Counted from the first letter of the stretch, positions 23,140-36,220 are shown. The stretch is DNA of 64,000 nucleotides from Arachis hypogaea (GCF_003086295.3 NC_092044.1:8272843-8336842), one strand, 5' to 3'. Made by a program: numbers and translations. The notes: a model not told the origin generated them from the sequence alone.

Positions 23140-26012
23140 TCTACTATACACCATTACTTATTATTAGAACCATCGAGTTGTGTTTGTTAAAGAAGACACG
23201 GAGGAGATGCTAAATAAACTAAATTTCTAATTAGAATGAAGTATTTATTTTTGTCTCAGATTTTAAGTTAAAATTGAAATCATCTTTAAATTTTTTTATC
23301 AAATTCATCTTTAAAATTAGGAATCGTAGTAATATTATTTTTTTCCCACAAAAGATAAATTCTCGAATGATTTTATTCTATATTAATTATATATATTAAG
23401 TGAAAATTCAGATATAATCAATTTTATATAAAGTTAATAATTACAAAATTTTTGATAAAAATTTAGTTAAATCAGTCAAATTATTTAATAGTTCTCAACT
23501 GATAATTTTACGTGAAGTTGATTGTATTTAAGTTTCTATTTTTATTTTATTTTAATCTCCGGCCTAATTCATTATTTTTCCTTTTTAAATAATTTTCTCT
23601 CACTTCATCTCAACCATGGAAGCACTCATCTTTTCACCTTCTCTTTTTATCATAACCCCTCCAACAAACAAAACAATGATAGCCTCAGATCTTTTATCGG
23701 AAACGATGAATCACACAACCACACACTCTGTCTCCCTTTAACTTCACCTTCTCCTCCTCCATGTACTTATCTTCTGTTTCAATTACACATTTACACTCAT
23801 AAAAACCAAAGAAGAAGCATCCTCCAATGTAGTAATATTTTGGTATTTTGCTGTGACCTAATAGGTCAACTCTTTTTTATTCACGTTTAAACCTAGATGG
23901 TATTAAATGACACACATTACAATGTTAAAATACCACACTACTTAACCTTTGTCTCAAGTTAGTCAAGTGATCAATTCACTTATTCACTTAAGTAGTCTGT
24001 CAGGTTAGGGATACTGTCAACAACTAACTTAACCATTGTCTCGTTTTGCTTAAGTATATATAACTATGATAGAGCTTTATATATGTTCACTTCAATGTCA
24101 GCAAAATTTACGCTTCAACTATTCAATCAATAAGTCTCCTCCACATGATGATTTGTTTTCAAATTTTGTATATTGATGTTGTCTGTTTAACCATTGTCTC
24201 TTCTTTTTATTTTTATTTTTTGTTGTTCAAAATCTTATCAAGTTATTATAGCATTAACCTAAAAGGGCAAAGTCTACAAGGACATACATTTGCAAATTAG
24301 AGAGATGACGAGGTGTGCAAATACTTGTTAAGTTGTTATATGCAACAGTGGCATTAATTTCCCCCCTAATAATTGATAACCATTTGTATTGGAACCATTT
24401 GAGTTGCGTATTCAAGAATTGATTAGCCGACAGTAGTATTTGGTCACTACTATTTGGCAGAAGATTGAATGATACTATGCAGAGAACGATAAGGAGGTCT
24501 TGCTGATCCTATGAATCACTCATTAAATCATTTAACATCAATATTGGAGGATGATGTTTCTTGTAGAAATATTATTTAAGCATATGCTATATATTCTAGT
24601 CATACCATGTTGAAGGGTTTAGGTTCCATACAAGCATTTCTTTTCATTGTTGTGGTCGTGGGTTAGATCCCCACATACGGTGCTATTGTTCGTTGAGTAG
24701 GTTGGTTGTGGGGCTACTGTAAAAACATTTCGATATTAAAATAAGTGTCCGTACAAAAAGACGGTAAATTAGCGTAAAAATGTAGCATATTTTTTTACTT
24801 TTATATTTATTCAACCGGAAACTTTTGCCAACTGTCTAGAATTTCTATAAAAAATTGCGTGACGCGTGAATCACTTTAGCTTATGCAGGTCGGAAACCCG
24901 CCGAATCAGCAGTTCACCGAATAAATCTCCAACTCTTATTAAGCTAGGCTAGAATAAATTTTATTTTATTTTTTTATTTATATTCTTTTAGTTTATTTGA
25001 GATTATAAATTTAAATTTTAGTACCATGTTGTTCTATCTATCTGGTATGGTGAACGAATAATAATGGAGGTGAGGATTTTTTTTTTTAAATTCTATTTTA
25101 TATATTGCGTAAAGGTGGAGCATGGCATTACAATGCCTATACCCAATACTGTATTTAAAAAGGGCAACGTTAGTTGCTCACTAAATTTAACTACTAAATT
25201 AAGTTATTATTATAAAATATATATTAAAATATAAAATACACGTTGAAATTAGATTCATAATATTTTTTATCTAAAAAATAGACTCTAACATTTAAATCCG
25301 TAACATTTGGAGGAAAATATGATAAATATAAAAGGGAATAGATCATTATGTTAGGCAAATGAATTTTTTGAGCACCAGATAGAATAATGAGAATTATAGA
25401 GAGCATAGAAAATGTCTTGTTTGCACGATTCTTAGAGAGAGCTCCGAGGTTAGAGTGAGAGTGTAACATTGTACTAATAAAGGCCTAAAGCGAGATTTAG
25501 GTAGTTAGAACTGTAACAGATTCAGTTACGAGAATCTGGCTAATGAATATAGTTGTTGTGAGATACATTTTCAAAATCTATGAATAACCATAATCAAAAG
25601 TTGCATTTTAAGGAGTTGTTTCTCTTCATAAAATGTATATGTTTTTTCAAAATCCTAGTAAATCTTTGATTGATTTGGTGTCTAAATATATGATTTATTT
25701 ATAAATTTGTTAGATCGAAAATTTTTTAATTTTAGTGTTAGAAAAAAATTATAGATCCAAATTCAATGTCACATTTAGTGAAAATTTATGATACATATAT
25801 AAGATATACTCAATGTATTCGAATTTATCCCACTAATGTTTTAAAAATGGTATCTTAAAATAAGTGTAAAGCTAAACAAATAGTTTCTGCTCCAAAAATA
25901 AAAGACTGTGTTAGTTGTAAAAAATGTAAATTCACCTGTCGTACAAATTTCTTAAATGTTCGAATTTATTTGTGACATGAAACAATTTGAAGTATGGGTC
26001 TAGTTTATTGAG
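23140..26012. other. Gene-poor spacer
   Basis: AT-rich DNA with a slightly GC-richer piece at 23600-23850. That piece contains a 122-residue frame of low-complexity hydrophobic and C/S/T-rich residues that I do not recognise as a protein. Another minus-strand frame at 25224-25469 also lacks features. The stretch at 24600-24730 has a GTGGGTTAGATCCCCAC palindrome, but no RNA gene fits. Confidence 0.35.
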
Positions 26013-26528
26013 CACTACAAGAAAAAGCGTATTTTTTGACGCTAAAAATTGACGTCTATTTCTGTCGTCGATAATTTTTGACGGCTTGCTGTTGATATTA
26101 CTAAAAAAAATTAAAAATAAAATATTAAAATCGACAGCTTGATCATCGATATTTTTATAATGCATTAATTTTTTTCCCTATTATCGTTGTATTATCGACG
26201 AATCAGAAGTCGAAAATAAAATCGACAAATATGGCGTCTATTTTATTATTTAAAATATCGACAACGTTGCCGTCAAAAAATTTGAATGGTCTAGATTATT
26301 TTCTAAAATGAAATGAATGGTATCAATTTAATCTATAAAACAGACGCTATATGTGTTATTTTTTTTAGATTAAAATCGACGAATATGGCGTCTATTTTAT
26401 TAGCATTTTGAAAAATCGACAAGTTTAATAGTGACTAACTCCGCCGTCTATTTTGCCGTCGAATTTCAATATTATCGACGACTTAGCCGTCGATTTGGCT
26501 GTAGATTTTAACGACGTTTCTTGTAGTG
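26013..26528. mobile_element. CACTA-type MITE with GAG target duplication
   Basis: The ends are CACTACAAGAAAAAGCGT at the left and CACTACAAGAAACGTCGT as the reverse of the right. Both sides are flanked by GAG (26010-26012 and 26529-26531), the 3-bp duplication typical of CACTA/En-Spm elements. Many short subterminal motifs of the types TCGACGA, GCCGTCGAT and ATCGACAA occur in both orientations, as in transposase-binding arrays. The 516-bp element has no coding capacity. Confidence 0.9.
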
Positions 26529-27719
26529 GAGACTACCCCCTTTAGCAATTCTAGGTTGAGAGTAGGTACTGAAAGAGAGGTTATAGATATTTTTTCATAT
26601 TTTATGTTCGAAATACTTCACTTAATTTTCTTTGCAAAATTGAATTTTGGTGGTATTTATCATGCACTTCTAAAACATGAGACTCTTAAAAAATCTTTTT
26701 CATTCTTCAGTTATGCATATAAAGATAAAAATAAAATAAATACAATTTTAAGTATTCACTTAATTTTGTTAGACAAAATACTTACAAATAAAACATCAAA
26801 ATGACAAAAACATAAAAGAAGAAATCCATCAACAGTCATCAAATTTTCTATCTTTTATCTATCTCAACACTTTTTTTAGGTAAAAAAAAGTACAGAAAAT
26901 ATTTTTATTAGTGTAAGATTTAATTGTATGAGTGCAAAATAAATTAAACAGTTTTTATTATATTTTACAAAAAAACTCACTAATAACTAATTCGCACACA
27001 TCGATTTAAATTGATGGATTAAATTATATGCATAACTAGTATTTTTATCCGTAATAACATTATGAACATATAAATTTAATAAAATTATGGTCTATTTTAT
27101 TCTGACAGTATAGATTATGCATGGCATAAAAAATTTATAAAATCAAACTATTTTTATAAAAAAAAAGTCATAAATTGACAAAAATCTCTAATTAAGAAAA
27201 CCAAAGTATCTGTAGATAAAAAATTAAATAATAAGATTTTTAGTTATTATTTTCATATGAAAAAGTCTAATTTTTTTATTAATAATTAATTTTAACATTC
27301 GTTATCTAAAATTTAAACAATTTAACGTATATACTTTTATATTTAATTAGGTGTTAACTGTTAAGTCTGTTTTACAAATAGAAATAATTAATTTTTATAC
27401 TTGTTGTTTAAAAAATAATATTTTTTCTCTCTATGTATATGAAAATATAATTAGATATTAGCATAAAAAGTTATACACTTATACTGATAGTTATAAAATT
27501 AACTCAAAATTAATTTTTTTTAAAATAATTAAATTTTGATTCTAACTTTTAATTATAACATTAGTATTCTCTCAAAATTATATGTAATAAATATTTGAAA
27601 AAATAAAAATAAAAATATATATTAGAAAAATAAACGGTAAAAATTTAAAACTAAATAAAAAACTAAAAGACTATGTATATAATAACAATAATAATAATAT
27701 TTTTTATTTAAATTATATT
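26529..27719. other. AT-rich spacer
   Basis: No gene or clear repeat border is seen. Open frames here are short and A/T-driven. Confidence 0.4.
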
Positions 27720-28500
27720 ATTTTGTTAATTTTGTTTTCTGTAGAAGAGAAAGATGGAAAAATAGAGAATGAGAGAAAAGAGAGAGAAAGATAAAGATGA
27801 AGAATGAAAGTGAGAGTGAGAGTTTATTAATTTTGAAAGAAAATTTTTTATTTTAATTGTAAAAAAATATCAGATGACATATTTTGATTTGTCAAATTAC
27901 TAATTTAAAATATAAATTATATATAGAGTAAAAAAAGTAGAGAGCAATAAAAAAAATAGAGAGAGGTAGATGAAAAAATTGAGGAAGGGAGTTTATTAAT
28001 TTTGATCAAAATATTTTCCTCAATTTTAATAAGAGAGGTTCATATGACAGATTTGATTATTAAATTAGATAGTAATATATGATACATAATATAGGTTCAA
28101 TTTCAATTTTAATTTTAATTTTAATGTAATTAAAGAATGTTATATTGCACATTTTGATTGTCAAATTAGTAATTAATCATTGATATTGATAATGATATAT
28201 AAAATAGATAGAGTGGTTGAAGGAATAAGAGAAATAGAGAAAGAAATAGAGAAAATAGATAGAGTGGTTGAAGGAATAAGAGAAATAGAAAAAGAAAGAG
28301 AGAGGATGGGAGAATTCTTTAATTTTGGAGGAAAAGATTTGATTTCAATTGCAACGTAGGAGTGACATGTGGTATATTAAAGAATTTTTCAATTTTGGAG
28401 GAAAAGACTTAATTTCAATTATAATGAGAAAGTGATATGTGGTATATTTTAATTGTAAAATTAATAAAAAAAATTCTTTAATTTTTTAAAAAAATTTTTA
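27720..28500. repeat. Degenerate tandem array with nested 51-bp and ~67-bp duplications
   Basis: Repeated order: a GA-rich block (AGAGAGAAAGA), then TTTATTAATTTTGAAAGAAA, then TGACATATTTTGATTGTCAAATTA. This is seen near 27760-27900, 27950-28070 and 28130-28180. A 51-bp unit starting AAAATAGATAGAGTGGTTGA is duplicated head to tail at 28201 and 28252. A unit containing AATTTTGGAGGAAAAGA and GTGGTATATT is duplicated at about 28318 and 28388. Confidence 0.7.
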
Positions 28501-28942
28501 ATTTTAATTAATGACATTTTGATTTTAAAATTAGAAATATACAATAGATACGAGAGGTTGTCATAAAATTTAAGTCTTTCTAGATAACTGAATGATGATC
28601 ATAAAATTAAGATTTTTGGTTATTAATATATAAAAGGAATAATAGTGGACAAAGAGTTCTACTATACGAGAAAGATAGTTCAATAGTTCATAAGTGTGTG
28701 TGGTTAGGATTAAAAATTATTAAATAAAATTATGTATTTTTTTAAAATATTGATTATTCATGTAAGATTCAATTGTCCGAAATTTATATTTTAATTTTCA
28801 CAATAAACATCCTTAATGTATATCACAATAAAAAAAAATTAATAAAAAATATATTTTTTAATTGTTAATATATTTATTTTTTTTATTTTATTCCTTTAAT
28901 CAAAACCCACGCACCACTCCTCCACTCTCTTTAGAGTCCCCA
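28501..28942. other. AT-rich upstream flank of the phospholipase gene
   Basis: Nothing is recognised besides the expected promoter region at its right end. Confidence 0.4.
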
Positions 28943-28949
28943 TATAAAT
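28943..28949 (+). promoter_or_regulatory. TATA box of the phospholipase A1 gene
   Basis: TATAAAT lies 70 bp before the ATG at 29013. A start of transcription 25-35 bp downstream would fall after the ATG at 28953, which helps choose the later start codon. Support is motif and position only. Confidence 0.6.
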
Positions 28950-29012
28950 GGAATGCAGCAAGTACCTAATAAACTGCAAAGAGAGGACAAGAAGCAAGAT
29001 CTCATCATAATA

Positions 29013-30293
29013 ATGAGGCTTGCTCTTACTATAAGAGCATCATCCTCCTCTTTTTCCATATCCAACCCCATTATCACTTTGTCACAAGATGAATCAAACA
29101 CACCAACATTACCTTTTAACCGTTGTACCACACACTCATGGTCTCAACTTAAACCTACCTCATCAGCCAACTACATGTCCCCAAAACTTGGTCCCAAATG
29201 GAAGCAATACCAAGGAATCAACCACTGGCAAGACTTGCTTGATCCCCTTGATGATAACCTACGTTGGGAAATATTAAGATATGGACACTTTGTAGATGCA
29301 GCCTATCGTTCTTTTGACTTTGACCCTTCTTCTCCGACTTATGCCACGTGTCGTCATCCCAAAAGCTCGCTCTTAAATCGATGTGGAATTGCGAGCTCAG
29401 GATACAAATTAACTAAGAATTTACGCGCCACGTGTGGGATTCACCTGCCAACATGGGCAGATAAAATATCTAGTTGGGCATGTAGCCGGTCTAGTTGGAT
29501 CGGTTACATAGCCGTATGTGAACACAAAAAGGAAATTATCCGGCTCGGCCGACGTGACGTGGTCATCGCATTTCGAGGAACGGCTACGTGCTTGGAGTGG
29601 CTGGAAAACCTACGTGCGACGTTAACTAACTTGGCTGATCAAGTGGATGGAAAAGACGATATTGGCCCTATGGTGCAAAAAGGGTTTCTAAGTCTGTACA
29701 CGTCAAAAACCCCCAAGCAAGCGAGTTTGCAAGAGATGGTAAGAGAAGAGATTGGGAGAGTTATCAAATCCTATGGCAATGAACCACTTAGCCTCACCCT
29801 CACAGGTCATAGCCTTGGAGCCGCGCTTGCAATCCTAAGTGCGTATGATATAACCACCACCTTTGAGAATCCACCAATGGTGACGGTTGTTTCCTTCGGT
29901 GGGCCCCGCGTGGGAAACAAAAGATTTAGGAGAATATTGGAACAGAATGGGATCAAGATACTGAGAATAGTGAACCCTGACGATGTTTTCACAAGAGTTC
30001 CAGGGTTTGCTGTGAGTAATGACAATGACGTGGCGGACAATGAAGATGTCCACGTGGCAAGATTATTAGGGTGGCTACATAGGCGTGTAGAGGACATGCA
30101 GTTGGTTTATGCTGATGTTGGACAAGAGCTAAGGTTGAGTAGTAAGGATTTACCCTATTTAAAGCAAGGAGATGTTGCCACGTGTCATGATCTGAAGACA
30201 TACCTGCACTTGGTAAAAAGTTTTGTAAGCTCCTCGTGCGGCCCTTGCACACAGAAAACAATCAACGACATGTGGCCGAAGGCTTGGCTGTAA
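29013..30293 (+). CDS. Plastid-type class-I phospholipase A1 (DAD1-like), intronless
   Basis: One uninterrupted exon encodes 426 residues. It begins with a Ser-rich, acid-free stretch (MRLALTIRASSSSFS) typical of a plastid transit peptide. The lipase_3 fold shows the oxyanion/strand motif VVIAFRGTATCLEWLENLRA, nucleophile elbow GHSLG at 265-269 (Ser267), FGGPRVGN, the acid in NPDDVF (Asp323/324) and the candidate His392 in CHDLKTYLH. These family members hydrolyse sn-1 acyl chains of phospholipids and galactolipids in chloroplasts, and some supply linolenate for jasmonate. Which subgroup (alpha, beta or gamma) is not settled by eye. An ATG at 28953 would add 20 residues, but it lies only 10 bp after the TATA box, so 29013 is preferred. 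No breaks are seen. Confidence 0.92.
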   Translation: MRLALTIRASSSSFSISNPIITLSQDESNTPTLPFNRCTTHSWSQLKPTSSANYMSPKLGPKWKQYQGINHWQDLLDPLDDNLRWEILRYGHFVDAAYRSFDFDPSSPTYATCRHPKSSLLNRCGIASSGYKLTKNLRATCGIHLPTWADKISSWACSRSSWIGYIAVCEHKKEIIRLGRRDVVIAFRGTATCLEWLENLRATLTNLADQVDGKDDIGPMVQKGFLSLYTSKTPKQASLQEMVREEIGRVIKSYGNEPLSLTLTGHSLGAALAILSAYDITTTFENPPMVTVVSFGGPRVGNKRFRRILEQNGIKILRIVNPDDVFTRVPGFAVSNDNDVADNEDVHVARLLGWLHRRVEDMQLVYADVGQELRLSSKDLPYLKQGDVATCHDLKTYLHLVKSFVSSSCGPCTQKTINDMWPKAWL

Positions 30294-32478
30294 TTATGAT
30301 TTTATATTATTTTCTTGTTTATTTTGACTTTTGAACATAAGGTGGGAATTTTTTACTGCTTGGTAAATATCTTGATGGTTGTATATATACCATGGAGGAT
30401 AAAGCTTAAACTATTGTATCGAAGGCGAGAAAGTTTATGTAAAAATTATATTATTATAAACATGTAACTCTCAGTCAAATGCGATTGATAAACATAAACA
30501 TGGAAACAAGACGGGTATACCTAGCTTTAGTTTGATAAAAATTTTATATTTTAAGAATAAAATAATTTATAAAAATTAATTTTAAAAAAATAATTTTTAA
30601 TAAACACAAATAACAAGTATTTTTGATAAAATAATTTTTTAAATTTAAAAATTTTATAATAAACATTAGAATTTGAATCCTCTAAATTTTAAATTTGTAC
30701 TTTAGAAGGTAATGTGTAATCTTCTACTTTTGAATAGTTTCTCTCTCATTTATTCTTAGTCCCACCTATAAAATAAATGGTAAAGAATCTCACTTTATTC
30801 TCTAAAGTAAAATTCAAACGTTAGAAAATCCAAATCCTAAATATTAATATAAGAATTAAATTTAAATATTAATTAATATATAAAATTATATTAAACATTT
30901 TAATTTTAATAAAAACAAATCAACTTTAAAAAATTCTTTTTAGATGTAACTTTTAAAAACTATAAATATAAGCACATGAACTTTTTAATTTTGTCAAACA
31001 CAAAATTAAGTTCATGAATTTTTAAAAAATATAAACATCTCTTCAACTTAAATTTTTGGTTCGATCCTTAAGTTATTAAACCAACTTAGTTAAACTTGAT
31101 TACTAAGTGACTTGGTCATGCAGTATTATCGTTAAAAATAATACATACTCTTATTTTTATCTTCGTTTACACTTCTATTGGTACAGTAATAGCCCTAAAC
31201 ACCAGTTATGTCCTCAACCCCCTCCAGGCAGTCGTGACCTACTTCCAAAGACAGAGGTTTCAACTGTCAACTTCTCAACTATTGTAGGTGCAACGGTTGA
31301 ATCAATAGAGAATATCCTATTATAGCTTTTCTTGTTTCTGAATTTTAGCGCTGGTTAGCATAGACAGACAAGATATTAAAAGACTAGCTACTCATGACAA
31401 CTGTGGTTCCTCTTACACATCTTTCTACAGGAAAGAATGAAATCTTGTTAGAAGTATCCATTTCATCATTCGGAACCATATCCTATCCCTCTCTCCCTTA
31501 CTACATCTCTGCATACAATTTAATAATGGTGCTAATTTACTTATCTTTTTCAAACCTCCGTTAAACCATATATACCAGTTTCTATGAGGAATGAAATGAT
31601 GTCGAGTTTTAACAAAGCCATGATACAGGAATTTAAAAAAAGAATAGCAAATTAGTTTTTTTTTTTCATTCAAAGATCAATAATAATTAATAGTAAGATT
31701 TGGTATTTTAATATACTCGAGTCTTGAGGTTCAGTGAAAATCATTTAACTCCCTTCTATTTCAAAAGTCATAAACTGAGCTCTCATGAAATTCGGGTGAT
31801 AATACACCTAAGAGCCCAGTATTTGTACAATATAACATTATAACATGAAACTATAACCCTGTAAAAATAACAAACAGCTTCTAAAAAGATGCTTAGGAAA
31901 AGCTGCCTAGACAAATGGGATTGGAACACAATGAGTTACCTCAAATAACAGGAGAGAGCAATATAGCTTGCCCACAAAATATTAACTTCCTACCTTTTTT
32001 TTTTTGTTACATCTTTGGTAGAAAAAGAAATCAAATCTTAGATTTTGTCTTTTGAGGAGTGATACACAAGCAAAACAAATGTTTATCAGAAGCTATTAAC
32101 TTAGGTTGTGAACTTGTGCTGTAGATGAACGATAATAACAGAATATACTTATACATTCAAGGATCAATAACAATGCACATCATTTTCGTAATAAAATTGT
32201 CTACCAATTTTCTTTTTCCTTTTTTTTTTGTTTTACATTATGCAAATGAGGTTTAAACTAGAACCTCGTGCATACTACCCAAACCCTTTATCACTAGACC
32301 AATCCTCGTGGCTTAATTTTCTTAGTTTTTACATGTGGTAAAAATTATATTCCTCATTTACAACAAGATAAAATGAATTTTAGAAATTAACTGAATGTCA
32401 GATCCATGCATCACACACATATATATACACCAAAAGATATGTAGAGAAAGATATGATTCAACAACGAAAAAAAGGTAG
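30294..32478. other. Convergent spacer between phospholipase and VAD1-like genes
   Basis: It contains both 3' UTRs. Frames at 31107-31325 (+) and 31425-31673 (-) are open but I cannot match them to any protein and see no splice structure. A SINE-like fragment lies near 32212-32316. Confidence 0.4.
32212..32316 (-). mobile_element. tRNA-like SINE fragment of a second family
   Basis: Read on the minus strand: CCACGAGGATTGGTCTAGTG (box A-like), then GCACGAGGTTCTAGTTTAAACC (shown by position, box B-like GGTTCTAGTTTAAACC), ending in an A-rich tail AAAACAAAAAAAAAAGG. This is the structure of a tRNA-derived SINE, different from the 17.6 and 19.6 kb copies. It lies just 3' of the VAD1-like gene in the same orientation. 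Confidence 0.5.
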
Positions 32479-35400
32479 TTATTTACGCTCAAGATCATTT
32501 AGTTGCTTTTTTAAGAGTGCATGTTCATACCGCATCCTTTCGAGCCTAGTCTCAACCATGTACATCTCATCTTTGAGGTGATGAATTCTTTTCTCCAACC
32601 ACGCCATGTCTGAAGAAGTTCTAGTAACTCCATTTTCCATCATATTTATGTTGTCTATAGGAGGGTTAACATGTATGTGTTGAGGTCTTGACAATAGCAC
32701 AAGTATGCTAAACTGCTGCAGCAGAATAGAGTAAATAGTTAATAAAATGATGTATTTGATCTGCAACTATAGTTAGTAAACATTTTACAACATCCCTAAA
32801 GTCCAAAATGCTGAGAACGTTGGAGAAGGTGAAATTTTTCATGGATTAGATATATGTAAATTGTATATGAATTTCATCTAAAAAGAATTTCACCCAATTT
32901 TACCCTTGGTTGAGGAGGAAAAAATAAAAAGGGCAACCCGGTGCACAACCATCCTGCATTAATGCAGGCAGCCATATGATAATTACATCACTTCCACTGC
33001 TTGGAAGAAAGTAAGAAACCAGGTGAGATGAGCATGGAAGTGCAAACTAGTGTGATGTAAGATGACAAAAATTATTAGGAAAACAGCAAAAGAAAGACTA
33101 AAGGTACTGGAGCAAGAGATAAAATTTGTGGTGGTAGGACACAAGTGTGCAAGAGAAGGTAAAGGTAAAAAAGGAGATGATGTAAAAGGTGGTCTTTATG
33201 CGATAATGAGAAAAATTGGGATAAATAAGATGGCCATAGAGGAGACAAAAGTGGTGGTAAGTGAAGCAAGAACAAGAGCTTACGAAGGTCTTTTATAAGT
33301 ATCTGGGTATGAGGAAAAAAAAAAGAGATTTGGATCAAGTTACGTGCATTAAAGACAAGAATGGTGAAGTTAGTCACAGATAAGAGTATCTAAGGATGGA
33401 CACGAGATTCTTTCACGGCATGCTTAGGTCAATTACAAAGGAGGAACCAAAACTTGAATTACTATTGAAGAATTCAAAATTTTGAAAGTAAATGAAGAAA
33501 GGTAGAGAAGTGGGCCCATATATTATCCGGATTGAATTTGGGAAGATTTAGGATGAAATAGAGTCTATTAGCTACTAAACTCTTTAATGAGATTTTATAG
33601 TCTAAGAAAATGCCATATGTATGGAGGAAGAACATTTTGGTCCCTATCTACAATGAATATATGAATTGTGGTACAAAAAAAGATTAAGCTCATGAGCCAT
33701 ACTATCAAGTTGTGAGGAGTTATAGAACGAATGTTGGGACAAGAAACTAAGGTTTCTAAGAAATAGTTTGGTTTTATGTCAGCTAGATCTACCTCGGAGG
33801 CTATATAATTGTTAGAGAGAATGATGAAGAGGCGGCATCAGAGTAATAAGAAAAATCTACACACTGTTTATTGACTCTAAAAAAAATCATGACAGGGTAG
33901 CAAGAAAGGCCTGTATAAGATTTTTCTAGAAGAAAGCAGCAAGGATTGTACATATTCGTACAAGTAAAGATATGTGCAATGGGAATACAACTAGTGTGAA
34001 AACTCAATAAGGTATAACAAAGAAAATTTTTATTGGTGTAAACTACACCAAGGATCATCTCTAAATCCATCTCTTTTCACACTTGTTTCAGACATGTTTC
34101 ATAAGCATATTCAAGAACTCATACCATGGTGCATGCTTTTTCTCGATGACATCACTCTTATGGGAGAACCGCAGGAAGATTTGAATTAAAAGTTGGATTT
34201 GTAGAGACAAATTTTGGAGGTATATGGTTTGCACATAAGTTGGATAAAGACACAGTATATGGAGTACAAGTTTAGCAGCAAAAGATGAACACCATAGAAG
34301 TGAAAATCGGAAAATATGTTATATCAAAAATAAAGGAACTTAATAAGGATGGTCAAATACTGGAGTCTTTCGGGTTTTATGCAGTAGAAAAGTACCTGCA
34401 AAGGGTAAATCACTATCATTGAACCAGCAATGTTATATGGAAAAAAGTGTTGGGTGACAAAAGGTGGACATGAACATAAGTTCAGCGTTAAAACGAGAAT
34501 ACTTCCATAGATGAGTAGTCATATGCATATGGAGAAAAAGTTAGAGTAGCACCTATTGCTGAAAAGATGATAGAATCTTATCTTAAGTGGTTTGGACATA
34601 TGGAAAAAAGTCAGTAGAGCATTTAGTGAGAAAAGTGGGATTGGATAAAAAAATAAACTAGTGGTTAGAGGGAGAGGAAGACCTAAAAGGACTATGTAAG
34701 AAGTGGTCAAATAAGAACAATGTATGAACACTCTCATTGCAAACATGATACATATTAAGACGTAATGACATTATTTGATCTATGTAACCAAACCCACTAG
34801 GTACTAGTGGGATAAGGCCTTGTTTTTTGCTGCATTGTAATCATAACATTCACATAGAAGCGAATCAGCGACAAACCACTAACATTAGCAAGTAATTGCA
34901 ACAAATCTTCAATAAAAAATTGATTTTTGCATTCAATGTAAAAGTACTGATAGTAGAACGGCTCTTCATAGTTGCATGACTAATCCACAGAACATGAAAA
35001 GACAAAAATTTAAAGCTATGGTTCAAAGTACGCACCTGCATGAAGAAAATCAGCGCAAAAATGGCAACAATGAGTAATGAGAGGTTGTTCTGACTTTTCA
35101 AAGACAACCTTAACTTTCTCACATAATCTTTGAACAAAGAAGGAACAGACGATGTATCAATGAATCTTGTTTGCATCTGGGTGTCAACCTTGTGAATAGC
35201 ATCTGCTACACTAGATGTAGCTTGGATCCTTGTAGAGTTACATTCCTCCTGTGAAGCTCCTGAAGTTTCTACAGTCTCCAACTCTATATCGGGATTGATT
35301 TTTCCATTTTGAGTTGAAGCAACAACAGCACCTCTTTCTGCCTCATAAAAACAAATCATAAATATTACAAAGAAACTGATGGTATCAGGAATGCATAATG

Positions 35401-36129
35401 AACTTCAAAATTTAAGAACATGTATAGAAATTGCAAATGTCAAACCTTGCTTTTCTAGGTTTTTCTGCTTCAACAAGTCATGTGCCTGAAAGTAGTGATA
35501 GAATCTTAAGTGGACAATAAAAAGTGTAAATAGTGAACACAGAAAAAAGAAAACACCCAAATAAAAAATACCATGCTAATCCAAGTAGTATAAGCTTCTC
35601 GACATTCTTCAACGGTTGATTGTAATATTTTGCCTGCGCGATTGTTCACAAAATCAAGTAAAGTCCAATTTCTAAAAAATGGTACATGCTCTTTTTCTTT
35701 ACTTTTCTCTCAAGTGAAGCAGATATGTGTATCATACACACAAGTATAAGAAACTTGTCAGAGTTGGTAATTCTGTTCCTAATCTTTCTTTGGTGTATAA
35801 AAAAAGTTCTTGTAGATAAAAGCCAATATCACACTTTCCATCATGAAACCTTGTGTTGTGCAAAAAAAATAATGCTAAAAATGAATATTTACTCAAATAA
35901 TAGATTCGTCAAACTGGTTGCAATACCAATTGATGAGGTCAAAAGCAATGTAACTTTAAATTGAAATTTTAAAACTACTAAAGCATAAGAGATGAGAAGT
36001 CAAAAGCTAATAACATGGAGAACTGTTTGCTTCATACTTCTTCATTTCAGGAAAGTCAAAGAAAATTTAACAGACCAAAACTATTATACTGAAAAAGTGA
36101 AAAGGGAGCACAAAACTAAGTCATTTAGC

Positions 36130-36220
<91 letters not shown>

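Noticed and set aside
23522..23890. 122-residue open frame near a slightly GC-richer segment
   Set aside because: Composition is low-complexity, no homologous family comes to mind and no splice structure is seen; possibly an old gene remnant but not supportable.
24640..24690. tRNA-like GTGGGTTAGATCCCCAC
   Set aside because: Only a box-B-like palindrome is present; no acceptor stem or anticodon arm can be drawn.
28953..29012. Upstream ATG of the phospholipase gene
   Set aside because: It lies 10 bp after the TATA box, before the expected transcription start.
31107..31673. Two open frames (plus 31107-31325, minus 31425-31673) between the phospholipase and VAD1-like genes
   Set aside because: No domain, no compatible splice sites, and opposite-strand overlap with likely 3' flanks.
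32930..32960. GGGCAACCCGGTGCACAA motif
   Set aside because: It resembles a common plant repeat fragment, but only about 20 bp match and no element can be outlined.
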